From assembly GCA_910587285.1 (NCBI GenBank), contig CAJULM010000011.1, positions 1 to 22,725 of the forward strand: 22,725 nt of DNA, in the 5' to 3' direction. The notes below the pieces were generated by a model that searched no databases, had not been told where the DNA came from, and was given only the letters and a program-made list of their open reading frames with translations. The DNA comes from an uncultured Oscillospiraceae bacterium (lineage in GTDB: Bacteria > Bacillota > Clostridia > Oscillospirales > Oscillospiraceae). A program made the translations under genes and the position numbers. Shown here one piece after another: positions 15,843 through 22,725 of this stretch (position 1 is its first letter; each line of letters starts with the position of its first letter).

Positions 15843-16964
15843 TTATTCCCCCGCGCGCAGCCGCACAGGCAGAACCATATACAGGAAATTGTCCGCCTCG
15901 CCCTCCAACGGCAGCAGTAGGCAGGGGGCGGTGGCGGTGTTCAGCTCCAACCGCACCCGGGAGGCGGGGGCGGCCTTCACCGCGTCCATGAGAAAGCGGT
16001 TGTTAAAGCCGATCTCCAGCCCCTTCCCGTCCCCGGTGATGGGGCACTGGTCAAAGGCTGCGCCAATGGCGGTTTTGGAGGTGATGGACAGCAGGCCATC
16101 CTCAAATTTGCATCTCAGCGGGCTTTTCAGCTTGTCATTGATAATCAGGGAGGCCCGGTCGATGGAGCGCTGCAAATCGGCGCAGTCCGCCTCCAACACG
16201 ATGGTGTTGTTCCGGGGGATGGTCTGGCGGTAGTTGAGGAACTCCCCCTCCAGCCGCCGGGCCACCAGCAGAGTGCCCCCCACTTCAAAGGTGACATGAC
16301 GCTCCCCCTGGGTGATCGTCACGGGGTCGTCCGAGTCGGCGCAGATTTTCTCCACCTCGTTCAAGGCCGCTCCGGGGACCACAAAGGACACCGGCTCCGT
16401 GCTGCTCTGGGCCGTCAGCTCCTCCCGCCGCAGGGCCAGACGGTACCCGTCCACCGCCACCACGGAGAGCTGCTTTCCGTCCCCCTCAAACAGAGCGCCG
16501 GTGTGAATGGGGCGGCTCTCATTGTCGCTGACGGCAAAAATGGTCTGCCCGATCATAGAGCGCAGCGCCCCCTGGGCCAGAGTGAGCACGTTGCCCTCCC
16601 CCACGCTGGGCAGCTCGGGGAAGTCCTCGTCGCTGCTGCCCATGATATCAAAGGAGGTGGGGCCGCAGGCGATGTGGACGGAGCAGCCCGCGTCGGCGGA
16701 AATGGAAACCACATCGTCAGGCATCCGGCGGAGAATTTCCCCTAACAGCCGGGCGGAAAGCACAATGGCGCCCGGTTCCTTCACCTGGGCCTCCACCTGG
16801 GTGACAATGCCGGTTTCCAGGTTATAGCCGCTGATGTGCAGCCCATCCGCCTCTGCCTCCATGAGTACGCCCTCCAGCGCTAAGATGGAGCTTTTGGGAG
16901 CGGCTACCCGGCCGGCGGTGGTGACGGCGGATTGTAGAATTGCTTTTTCACAGGAAAATTTCAT
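15843..16964 (-). CDS. dnaN: DNA polymerase III beta subunit (sliding clamp)
   Basis: DnaN forms the dimeric ring that tethers polymerase III to DNA. The 373-residue protein starts MKFSCEKAILQSAVTTAGR and has the three clamp repeats, ending in the conserved YMVLPVRL motif. Landmarks include EISARLLGEILRR-like text at about 70-85, the SDNESRP element in domain 2 and AVDGYRLA, which helps form the protein-binding pocket. ATG 16964 is preferred over an upstream extension because it matches the family start and has an AAAGGA site. It lies directly downstream of the oriC spacer and 47 bases upstream of yaaA. Confidence 0.97.
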   Translation of the reverse strand: MKFSCEKAILQSAVTTAGRVAAPKSSILALEGVLMEAEADGLHISGYNLETGIVTQVEAQVKEPGAIVLSARLLGEILRRMPDDVVSISADAGCSVHIACGPTSFDIMGSSDEDFPELPSVGEGNVLTLAQGALRSMIGQTIFAVSDNESRPIHTGALFEGDGKQLSVVAVDGYRLALRREELTAQSSTEPVSFVVPGAALNEVEKICADSDDPVTITQGERHVTFEVGGTLLVARRLEGEFLNYRQTIPRNNTIVLEADCADLQRSIDRASLIINDKLKSPLRCKFEDGLLSITSKTAIGAAFDQCPITGDGKGLEIGFNNRFLMDAVKAAPASRVRLELNTATAPCLLLPLEGEADNFLYMVLPVRLRAGE

Positions 16965-17275
16965 AGGAAGGTCCTTTCTCCCTTCTCCCGTAGGGAGAGG
17001 AGGGGTTTTAGTATCGTAGTAGTCCGTAGGGGCTGCGGAGGTTGTGGAAAACTGGGGAAAGCGGGAAATTCCAATGGACAGGCCGTCCTCAGTAGGTTGC
17101 ACAAGATATGCACAGCCTGTACGGCGGGGCGGTTCGCCCGGTATAGCTCCACATACTTCCACACCACAGACCGCAGGACTGTGGAAGCTGTGGGCAACAA
17201 AAAAGCGCGTGCCAAGCGGTTTGACACGAAGGCGCGGGCGCCGGAAGGTTGTAGATCGCCCTGGGGGGAAACCCC
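16965..17275. other. oriC: dnaA-dnaN spacer, putative oriC with degenerate DnaA boxes
   Basis: This 311-base gap holds no gene. The best DnaA-box match is TTTTCCACA on the minus strand (17043-17051). Weaker boxes are ATATGCACA (17106-17114), AGCTCCACA (17145-17153), ACTTCCACA (17155-17163), and on the minus strand GCTTCCACA (17180-17188) and TTGCCCACA (17189-17197). The sites at 17156-17163 and 17180-17187 form an 8-bp inverted repeat. Toward dnaN from the best box comes a GC-rich stretch and then TAG triplets (17009-17022) in the orientation of a DnaA-trio. I see no perfect TTATCCACA and no long AT-rich run here. Position between dnaA and dnaN is the classic Firmicutes origin; assignment is by location and motifs. 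Confidence 0.7.
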
Positions 17276-18595
17276 TTAATATGCAGAATTCACCGCGTTG
17301 GTGATATCCCGGATGATCTCGGACAGCTCCGGCTGGTCCTTCATGTTCTTCTCCACCCGGTTGATGGAGTTGAGCACAGTGGAGTGGTGACGGCCGCCGA
17401 ACTGCTGACCGATCTCCGCCAGAGACAGCTGGGTCATCTCCCGGATGATATACATGGCCACGTTGCGGGCGGTGCTTATCTCCTTATTCTGGCTTTGACC
17501 CCGGATGGCGGCGCTGTCCAGCTCGTAAAAGCGGGCCACCTCCTGGATGATGGTGTCGGCGGAGGGGAGAAAGTTCTCCTTGGCCCGGAGAATGTCCCGC
17601 ACGGCGCGCACGGTGGTCTCTACGTCCACCTGAGCGCCCATCAGCTCCTGGAAGGCCATGATTTTGTTCACTACACCCTCAATCTGCCGCACGTTGGAGG
17701 TGATGTTTTCCGCCACGTAGGACAGCACCGGGTCGGGCAGGGAGATGCCCCGCTCCACCGCCTTGTTTTTTAAAAGGGCTACGCGGGTCTCGTAGTCCGG
17801 GGGCTGAATGTCGGCGGGCAGGCCCTGCTCAAAACGGGTGCGCAGACGCTGCTCCAGCCGGAGCATCTCGTGGGGCGGTCGGTCGGAAGTGAAGACAATC
17901 TGCTTTTTCTGCTCGTACAGGGTATTAAAGGTGTGGAACAGCTCCTCCTCGCTGGAGTCCTTGCCGGCGATAAATTGCACGTCGTCCATCAAAAACAGGT
18001 CCACATTGCGGTATTTGTCCCGAAAGCCCTGCATATCAATGCCTCGGCGGAGATTGCCGATCAGCTCGTTCACAAAATCCTCGCTCTGCACGTACATGAT
18101 GCGGGAGCCAGGGTGGTCCTGCCGCACTCGGTTGGCAATGGCGTGGAGCAGATGGGTTTTGCCCAGGCCGGATTGACCGTAGATAAACAGGGGGTTGTAA
18201 GCGCCGCCCGGCTCCTGGGCCACCTTTTGGGCGGCGGTATAGGCGAAGCGGTTGGTAGAGCCCACAACAAAGCGCTCGAAGGTGTAGCGCTCCTCGTCCG
18301 CTCCGGCGGCGCTGGGAGAGGAGCGCTGGGCGGCATAGGCCTCCCGCTCCTCCGGCAGAAGCAGGGTTACGTCCACCTCAAAGGAAAACAGCTCCCGAAG
18401 GGCCTGCTCCACCGTGGCTTGAAACCGGTTTTGGATAATGCCCCGTTTAAAGTCGGTGGGGACACACAGCACCAGCCGGGTGTCCTCTAGGGCGACGGCC
18501 TCCACGTCGCCAAACCAGGTTTCGATGGCGACGGCGGTCATACTGCCCTGCATCAGATTTTTTACTTTTTCCCATACGTCGGCGGCGGATTTCAT
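17276..18595 (-). CDS. dnaA: Chromosomal replication initiator protein DnaA
   Basis: DnaA is the AAA+ ATPase that binds DnaA boxes and melts oriC. The 439-residue protein has domain I (1-80, with the W27 region), a short linker, Walker A GQSGLGKTH (140-148), Walker B LFLMDD (200-205), sensor residues and the C-terminal DNA-binding domain IV. Domain IV reads RGQSQNKEISTARNVAMYI (365-383) and FGGRHHSTVLNS (399-410). Against E. coli, Arg399, Pro423, Asp433 and Thr435, all DNA-contact residues, are Gln369, Ala393, His403 and Ser405; His434 is kept as His404. ATG 18595 is chosen because GGGAGG lies nine bases before; an in-frame start at 18634 overlaps the promoter. The gene is alone between its promoter and the oriC spacer. 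Confidence 0.97.
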   Translation of the reverse strand: MKSAADVWEKVKNLMQGSMTAVAIETWFGDVEAVALEDTRLVLCVPTDFKRGIIQNRFQATVEQALRELFSFEVDVTLLLPEEREAYAAQRSSPSAAGADEERYTFERFVVGSTNRFAYTAAQKVAQEPGGAYNPLFIYGQSGLGKTHLLHAIANRVRQDHPGSRIMYVQSEDFVNELIGNLRRGIDMQGFRDKYRNVDLFLMDDVQFIAGKDSSEEELFHTFNTLYEQKKQIVFTSDRPPHEMLRLEQRLRTRFEQGLPADIQPPDYETRVALLKNKAVERGISLPDPVLSYVAENITSNVRQIEGVVNKIMAFQELMGAQVDVETTVRAVRDILRAKENFLPSADTIIQEVARFYELDSAAIRGQSQNKEISTARNVAMYIIREMTQLSLAEIGQQFGGRHHSTVLNSINRVEKNMKDQPELSEIIRDITNAVNSAY

Positions 18596-18636
18596 AGGCC
18601 GTGGCCTCCCAAAATACGAAAGTTCATAACTCATAT

Positions 18637-18665
18637 ATTATAGCAGAAAACATGGCCAGGAACAA
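18637..18665 (-). promoter_or_regulatory. dnaA promoter
   Basis: On the minus strand TTGTTC (18660-18665), 17 bases, then a perfect TATAAT (18637-18642). The surrounding 18620-18700 is AT-rich, unlike the rest of the origin region, and could also be an unwinding site of a bipartite origin, although I see no DnaA boxes in it. Confidence 0.65.
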
Positions 18666-18708
18666 GAGTTTTAACCAATTTCTTTGTATAATGTAAGAAT
18701 TGGCCGGG

Positions 18709-18742
18709 AAAAAAGAGCGGCCCCGGCGACTCTGCCGGGACC
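18709..18742 (-). terminator. Intrinsic terminator of hemZ
   Basis: On the minus strand a 9-bp GC stem (18734-18742 with 18719-18727, six-base loop) is followed by a T-rich run (18709-18714). It begins 7 bases after the hemZ stop and isolates dnaA from upstream transcription. Confidence 0.9.
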
Positions 18743-18749
18743 GTTCCAA

Positions 18750-20276
18750 TCAAATTTTGTCCGCTGGCCGCAGTCCGGCCTGAAAATCGGCGGCGGCCCG
18801 CTTATCCTGGGCGATTTTCTCAAAGCTGTCCAGGTACTCCCGCGCGTACTTGGGGTTGTTCAAACGGATAATTTCGCGGCGCTCCGGGGCCACCAGCTTG
18901 GTGATGCCCCCCGCCCCCACAGAGAGCACGGTTTGCAGCTCCTCCATCATCACGATGTTATAAGCGCACACCGCCCCAGGCTTAGCCCAGCCCACATTTT
19001 CAAAGGAGCCGGACATATATTTCTGCCGGTAGAGGTAATAGGGGGCGTAGCCCGCCTCCCGCAGCCGCTTCGACGCCAAGGAAAGCATGGCCTCCACCGT
19101 CTCCGGCGTGCACAGCGCCTCCCCCGCCAGGGTGAGGCGGGAGCCCTTCTTCAGCGCCAGGGTGTGGATGGTGATATTGGCCGGGTCCATGGCCAGCACC
19201 CGGTCCAGGGTGCGCTGGAAGCTCTCCAAGGTATCCGTGGGCAGCCCGGCGATCAGGTCCATGTTCACCAGGCCGCCGAAGTGCCGCCGGGCCAGCGCCA
19301 TGGCCTCCACAATTTCCGCAGAGGTGTGGGCGCGGCCCATGGCCTGGAGCACCTGGTCCTCCATGGTCTGGGGATTGATGGAGATGCGGTGAACGCCGTG
19401 GGCTCTCAGCGTTTCCAGCTTTTCGGGGGTGATGGTGTCCGGCCGGCCGGCTTCCACGGTGTATTCGGCACAGCTCTCCATAGGCAGGAATTTTTCCACA
19501 GCGGACAGGATTTTGTGGAGCTGCTCTGCGCTCAGAGTGGTGGGGGTGCCGCCCCCCATGTAGGCGCAGCTGATGTGCAGTCCACGCTCCCGCAATAGCT
19601 CCCCCGCCAGCTGGATTTCCCGGTACAGCGCGTCCACATAGGGCTCCACCAAAGCCAGGGAGCCCTTTACGTCTGCGGAGATGAAGGAGCAATAGGCGCA
19701 GCGGGTGGGGCAGAAGGGGACGCCGATATACAGGGCCATACTGTTTGGAGTGAGCCCTTGCCGCACGTTCAGCGCCTCCTGGGCGCACTCCACCGCCAGC
19801 GCCGCGCGGGGCGGGGAGACGCGGTATACCTGCCGCAGCTCCCGCTCCGCCTGCGCGGAAGTTTTGCCCGCCAGCAGAGCTTTGGTGGGCAGCTTCACCG
19901 GGCGCACCCCCGTCAGCGAGCCCCAAGGCAGCTCTTGGCCCAGCAGGGCCGTCCCCGCCTTGTAAAAGGCCTGCTTCAAAGCGTGGGAGACCGTGTGATA
20001 CACCTGCTCGTCCGGCTCATCCAGTTTGTCCGCAGGGAAGCGGACGGCGCCCTTTTCACAGCGGCCCTCCAGGGCCACCAGCACGCTCATGCCGGCCTGC
20101 TTTGTCCCCCGGTGGAGGGTGATGACGACGCTTCGCTCCCCCGGCAGGTTTTCTGGGCGTTCGACGGGATATTCCGGCCTCTCTCCGGGAAAGAGTGTGA
20201 GCAGCATCTGCTCGACGGCAAAGCGGAACCGCTCCGGAGGGCAGGGCCAGCCGGTTTGGGAAAACCAAATTTTCAT
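18750..20276 (-). CDS. hemZ: HemZ-like radical SAM enzyme (coproporphyrinogen III oxidase family)
   Basis: The protein belongs to the HemN/HemW radical SAM family and matches the HemZ branch in length (508 residues; B. subtilis HemZ about 500). The N-terminal 180 residues are HemZ-specific. The iron-sulfur motif is CPTRCAYC (Cys189, 193, 196), followed by YMGGGTPTTLS, EAGRPDTITPEKL, RISINPQTM and DLIAGLPTDT. HemZ is annotated as an oxygen-independent coproporphyrinogen dehydrogenase, but true activity has been questioned for many relatives, and no other haem genes are nearby. ATG 20276 lies one base after the MBL gene's stop, so it depends on coupled translation; the upstream in-frame extension is inside that gene. 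Confidence 0.92.
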   Translation of the reverse strand: MKIWFSQTGWPCPPERFRFAVEQMLLTLFPGERPEYPVERPENLPGERSVVITLHRGTKQAGMSVLVALEGRCEKGAVRFPADKLDEPDEQVYHTVSHALKQAFYKAGTALLGQELPWGSLTGVRPVKLPTKALLAGKTSAQAERELRQVYRVSPPRAALAVECAQEALNVRQGLTPNSMALYIGVPFCPTRCAYCSFISADVKGSLALVEPYVDALYREIQLAGELLRERGLHISCAYMGGGTPTTLSAEQLHKILSAVEKFLPMESCAEYTVEAGRPDTITPEKLETLRAHGVHRISINPQTMEDQVLQAMGRAHTSAEIVEAMALARRHFGGLVNMDLIAGLPTDTLESFQRTLDRVLAMDPANITIHTLALKKGSRLTLAGEALCTPETVEAMLSLASKRLREAGYAPYYLYRQKYMSGSFENVGWAKPGAVCAYNIVMMEELQTVLSVGAGGITKLVAPERREIIRLNNPKYAREYLDSFEKIAQDKRAAADFQAGLRPADKI

Positions 20277-20277
20277 C

Positions 20278-20907
20278 TCAGGCATCCAGGGCCATGCGCA
20301 GGCAGTAGTTGGTCTGCCGCTCCTGCTCCAAGGTGGTCTGGCTCTCATGGCCGGGGAGAACCTGATAGTCTCCGGGAAGCTCCCCCAGCCGCCGGAGGGA
20401 GGCCTTCATGGCCTCCCCGTTCCCGCCTTCGAAATCGGTGCGGCCCATGGAACCGGCAAAAAGGGTGTCCCCGGTGAACAGCACGTCCCCTGAGCGCAGC
20501 GTCACCGAGCCGGGGGTGTGGCCGGGAGTCTCCAGCACGTCCAGTTCCACCCCCGCCACGGTGATATGGTCCCCCTCCCGGTAGGAGGTGATGTTTCCGA
20601 AGGAGGAGACGGTGGGGAACCGCTGGCCGAACAGGCCGGTGGTCTCCCCCTCGCCCACATCGGCGGGGTGGCAGTAGATGGGTAGCTCCGGCCAGGCGGA
20701 GCGCAGCCCCGGAATGCCCAGAATGTGGTCAAAGTGGCCGTGGGTGAGAAGGATGGCCTCCGGCTCCAGACCCTTGTCCTTGAGCCATTGGGCCAGCTGC
20801 TCCCCCTGGCCGCCGGGGTCGATGACGCCGCAGGCGGCGCTGCCCGTCTCGTGGAAGATATAGCAGTTGGTGCCCAGCTGACCCAAGGGGAGGACGTTGA
20901 TCTCCAT
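20278..20907 (-). CDS. MBL-fold metallo-hydrolase (glyoxalase II-like)
   Basis: A 209-residue single-domain metallo-beta-lactamase-fold protein. The zinc ligands are visible: THGHFDH at 55-61, H130 in TPGHTPGS, D147 in FTGDTLF and H187 in LPGHES. This compact form is common in Firmicutes and is often named hydroxyacylglutathione hydrolase-like, though clostridia generally lack glutathione, so another thioester is a more likely substrate. GAGGTGA precedes the ATG. It is the first gene of an operon with hemZ and has its own promoter. Confidence 0.9.
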   Translation of the reverse strand: MEINVLPLGQLGTNCYIFHETGSAACGVIDPGGQGEQLAQWLKDKGLEPEAILLTHGHFDHILGIPGLRSAWPELPIYCHPADVGEGETTGLFGQRFPTVSSFGNITSYREGDHITVAGVELDVLETPGHTPGSVTLRSGDVLFTGDTLFAGSMGRTDFEGGNGEAMKASLRRLGELPGDYQVLPGHESQTTLEQERQTNYCLRMALDA

Positions 20908-20922
20908 GAAATCACCTCAAAA

Positions 20923-20946
20923 CTGTGTCTTGTTGTCTGTGTCTTG
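20923..20946 (-). repeat. 10-bp direct repeat in the MBL-hemZ leader
   Basis: CTGTGTCTTG (plus strand) occurs at 20923-20932 and again at 20937-20946, a 14-base period, between the promoter and the ribosome site. It may be an operator or an mRNA-binding site; it may also be chance. Confidence 0.5.
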
Positions 20947-20952
20947 CTGTCT

Positions 20953-20981
20953 ATCATACGATATTTTGGGGCGTTTGTAAA
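20953..20981 (-). promoter_or_regulatory. Promoter of the MBL-hemZ operon
   Basis: On the minus strand TTTACA (20976-20981), 17 bases, then TATGAT (20953-20958), about 45 bases upstream of the MBL gene start. Confidence 0.75.
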
Positions 20982-20984
20982 TAT

Positions 20985-21018
20985 AAAACATCCCGATGCT
21001 CCTACACCGGGATGTTTT
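20985..21018. terminator. Intrinsic terminator downstream of the DUF4176 gene
   Basis: An 11-bp stem, AAAACATCCCG at 20985-20995 with its complement at 21008-21018, twelve-base loop. The A/T ends allow function in both directions. It separates the AT-rich island from the MBL-hemZ operon. Confidence 0.85.
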
Positions 21019-21079
21019 AAGAATTTTCCAGCCAGATGACAATAATGTGTTGATGTATGTAAGTCCTCGACTATATTTG

Positions 21080-21352
21080 TTATTCAATTCCTAATAGCAA
21101 ATTTCTTGTGAAAACTTCTTCATCATCTTCATATCCCACAAAATATACCTCTTCTATTTCATAATGATTAAAAAATACATTATATTTTTCGTTCAAATTC
21201 CCTTCTGGATATAAACAGGCAACATAATCCCATTTCTGCCCAGAGGATGCTTGTATTTGCAATCGTCCAAAAATCATAATTTTCTTTGTGCCGTTAACCA
21301 ATCTCACTACCGATCCAATTGGCAAATATTTTTCTGGAATAGGAGATTCCAT
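21080..21352 (-). CDS. DUF4176 domain protein
   Basis: A 90-residue protein with the DUF4176 pattern: LPIGSVVRLVNGTKKIMIFGRLQ at about 10-32, then WDYVACLYPEGNL and a FFNHYEIEEVYFVGYEDDEE ending. Such small beta-rich proteins are found in Firmicutes loci for type VII secretion and its LXG-type effectors, but their function is not established. GGAG precedes the ATG, which overlaps the stop of the upstream gene (TAATG), so the two are coupled. No secretion machinery is visible here. Codon use and AT content differ from the chromosome to the left, as for the two genes upstream. Confidence 0.85.
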   Translation of the reverse strand: MESPIPEKYLPIGSVVRLVNGTKKIMIFGRLQIQASSGQKWDYVACLYPEGNLNEKYNVFFNHYEIEEVYFVGYEDDEEVFTRNLLLGIE

Positions 21353-21906
21353 TAGTTTTTCTCCTCCATTACCTTTACTAAAATGTTGTACCTTTCCAAT
21401 GTATATTCAATTTTTCTTTTTAATAATTGATCCGCATTTTCCATTGGATTTACTTCAATTTGAATGCCAATGTTGTCGCCCATTGGTTTGATCCTGTATA
21501 GCGCGTCACACTCGTTAAGGTCTTGATTTCCTTTTGGAAATACAACAAAATTCACAAGCTCACCATAATCCCATAAATCCTCGTGAAATTCAATGATCTC
21601 CGTGACCAGCCTGAGATCATCTGGGGCAATACGGATAGAATACTCCCCCCCCTCGTTTTTTTTGCACGGATATTTTTCATAAATACTATCGTTTAACCTA
21701 ATTGGCCCATGGGAATCCAGCCCAACGATAGCGGGATAGCCTGAAATCAGCGCCGCGATGACGTCTCTTTGGATATAACTCCACAAGCTCAGATTCGCGT
21801 AGCGCACCCTAAAAATATCTAAATATAACTGCCATAAATGATCCTTCTTTTCAAGAAAGACGCAATTAAATTCAGAATAATTAGTTGGCTTTTTTTTTAA
21901 TTTCAT
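21352..21906 (-). CDS. Unknown protein, candidate immunity protein
   Basis: A 184-residue soluble protein I cannot assign. It has no membrane helix or signal. It opens with a basic stretch (KLKKK), has a Trp/Tyr-rich segment at about 25-45, a HEDLWDYGELVNFVVFPKG segment in the second half and a charged C-terminal helix. A GGGGGA site lies close before the ATG. It starts 21 bases after the toxin-like gene and overlaps the DUF4176 gene, which is the position of an immunity gene in polymorphic-toxin loci. That role is inferred from order alone. The AT-rich composition indicates recent transfer. Confidence 0.65.
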   Translation of the reverse strand: MKLKKKPTNYSEFNCVFLEKKDHLWQLYLDIFRVRYANLSLWSYIQRDVIAALISGYPAIVGLDSHGPIRLNDSIYEKYPCKKNEGGEYSIRIAPDDLRLVTEIIEFHEDLWDYGELVNFVVFPKGNQDLNECDALYRIKPMGDNIGIQIEVNPMENADQLLKRKIEYTLERYNILVKVMEEKN

Positions 21907-21927
21907 AGGTGTTCCCCCAATAAAACG

Positions 21928-22725
21928 TTATCTATATACATCGTAGGCAAATTTTGCAGTCGTCTCGCCTACAACCCTGCCCCCAATTGAGCCACCAACT
22001 CCTCCAACAAGACCCCCAATAATACCACCAACCAATGTTCCTAATCCTGGGCAGATAGCTGTTCCAATTGCAGCACCCCCCATTGCTCCTAATTTAGACC
22101 CACCAATGCCGCCAGCCCAACTACCTGCAACACCGGCAGACGTAACTACTGTATTTTCGCCAATCTTACCACCATCAGCTTTATAGGAATCATAAATATC
22201 CATAGCGTCCCCCGCTATGGCAAGCGCAGTCAGCGCTCTTCCTCCTACTTTAGCCACTTTTCCTATCGTTTTATAATTTTTTGCAACAGAATAAGTAGCA
22301 TCTGTTATTGGTTTATGGTCTAAAGCCTGATATATCTTATTGTTCTTGTATATAGCAGGTGTGTCAAGTCCTTTAGCGGTTTTGCTATTAATTATATTGA
22401 AATGATTCGTAGTAGTCCCTGACTTATGAGGACTATCCACCCTAAATATTGACACCCCGTTGGGAACACCGTCTTTTAACTTTCCAAATGTTTTATCAAC
22501 CACGTTTAATACTGTTGTTGTATCTGTTGGCGGCTTCAATATATAATCTGTACCCTTTAATGGATTTCTTTGAAGACTGGAACCAACGCCTTTTAAAACA
22601 TCTATTGCAGCGCTTTGCGCTACTGCTCCTCCTGTTCTTTGTGCTTGAGTACTACCCCCTACTGCCTTTATGTTCGCATTCCTCGCAACTGTACTCGCCG
22701 CTGTTACCGCCTTCCTGGCCGCCGT
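21928..22725 (-). CDS. C-terminal part of a large toxin-like protein with a glycine zipper (partial)
   Basis: The frame is open to the right edge of the window, giving the last 265 residues of a longer protein; its N-terminus is outside. The visible part starts with an Ala/Ser/Thr-rich linker, then a polar region of about 110 residues (DGVPNGVSIFRVDSP, YKNNKIYQALDHK) and then a long membrane-prone tail from ALTALAIAGDAMDIYDS to a run of GxxxG units (GGAAIGTAICPGLGTLVGG, GGVGGSIGG), ending AKFAYDVYR. Such glycine-zipper tails occur at the C-terminus of LXG/type VII and related polymorphic toxins. I recognise no catalytic motif. A putative immunity gene and DUF4176 follow. A TTG at 22539 is the first start-like codon near the end of the frame but there is no reason to think translation begins there. 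Confidence 0.75.
   Translation of the reverse strand, partial: TAARKAVTAASTVARNANIKAVGGSTQAQRTGGAVAQSAAIDVLKGVGSSLQRNPLKGTDYILKPPTDTTTVLNVVDKTFGKLKDGVPNGVSIFRVDSPHKSGTTTNHFNIINSKTAKGLDTPAIYKNNKIYQALDHKPITDATYSVAKNYKTIGKVAKVGGRALTALAIAGDAMDIYDSYKADGGKIGENTVVTSAGVAGSWAGGIGGSKLGAMGGAAIGTAICPGLGTLVGGIIGGLVGGVGGSIGGRVVGETTAKFAYDVYR

Noticed and set aside
18620..18700. AT-rich stretch upstream of dnaA as the main origin
   Set aside because: No DnaA-box-like sequences were found in it, so it is listed only as the promoter and a possible secondary unwinding site.

Overview
This window is the replication-origin neighbourhood of a bacterial chromosome, most likely from a high-GC gut member of the Clostridia (Oscillospiraceae, Flavonifractor/Lawsonibacter/Oscillibacter-like). 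The evidence is the Firmicutes order dnaA-dnaN-yaaA-recF-remB-gyrB-gyrA, the strong AGGAGG-type ribosome sites, the GC-rich codon use and the many small Clostridia-type proteins. The taxonomic call is inference; no 16S gene is present.

Layout. Positions 127-1984 (+) hold a run of a small membrane-anchored repeat protein, mscL, a three-helix membrane protein and rsmG. A separate promoter at 2034-2062 drives a MinD-like ATPase, followed by a methylglyoxal-synthase-like gene, a long structured intergenic element, hisS, a small membrane-anchored protein and aspS. The last 76 bases of aspS are repeated 198 bases downstream, just before a strong terminator. Positions 7498-7928 hold a divergent pair: a 61-residue protein and a ribbon-helix-helix regulator. 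Everything from 7960 to the right edge is on the minus strand except one small gene: rnhA, gyrA, gyrB, a bPH2-domain protein, remB, an XRE regulator (divergent from a 92-residue + strand gene), recF, yaaA, dnaN, the putative oriC spacer (16965-17275), dnaA, hemZ and an MBL-fold hydrolase. The right edge (21080-22725) is an AT-rich island carrying the C-terminal part of a large glycine-zipper toxin-like protein, an unknown 184-residue protein in the immunity position, and a DUF4176 protein of the kind found with type VII secretion.

How the genes work together. DnaA, the clamp DnaN, RecF and gyrase are the replication initiation and topology set, co-oriented with the fork leaving oriC. The translation genes hisS and aspS and the cell-envelope/division genes on the left point toward oriC, as do hemZ and the toxin island on the right, so they would be met head-on by forks leaving the dnaA-dnaN spacer.

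The most unusual signals are: a DnaA whose DNA-contact residues are mostly substituted, next to an origin spacer with only degenerate DnaA boxes; a methylglyoxal-synthase-like protein without the catalytic Asp; a 123-nt hairpin with two tandem G-A motifs upstream of hisS; the aspS 3'-end duplication; altered quinolone-pocket residues in both gyrase subunits; and the toxin island close to the origin.
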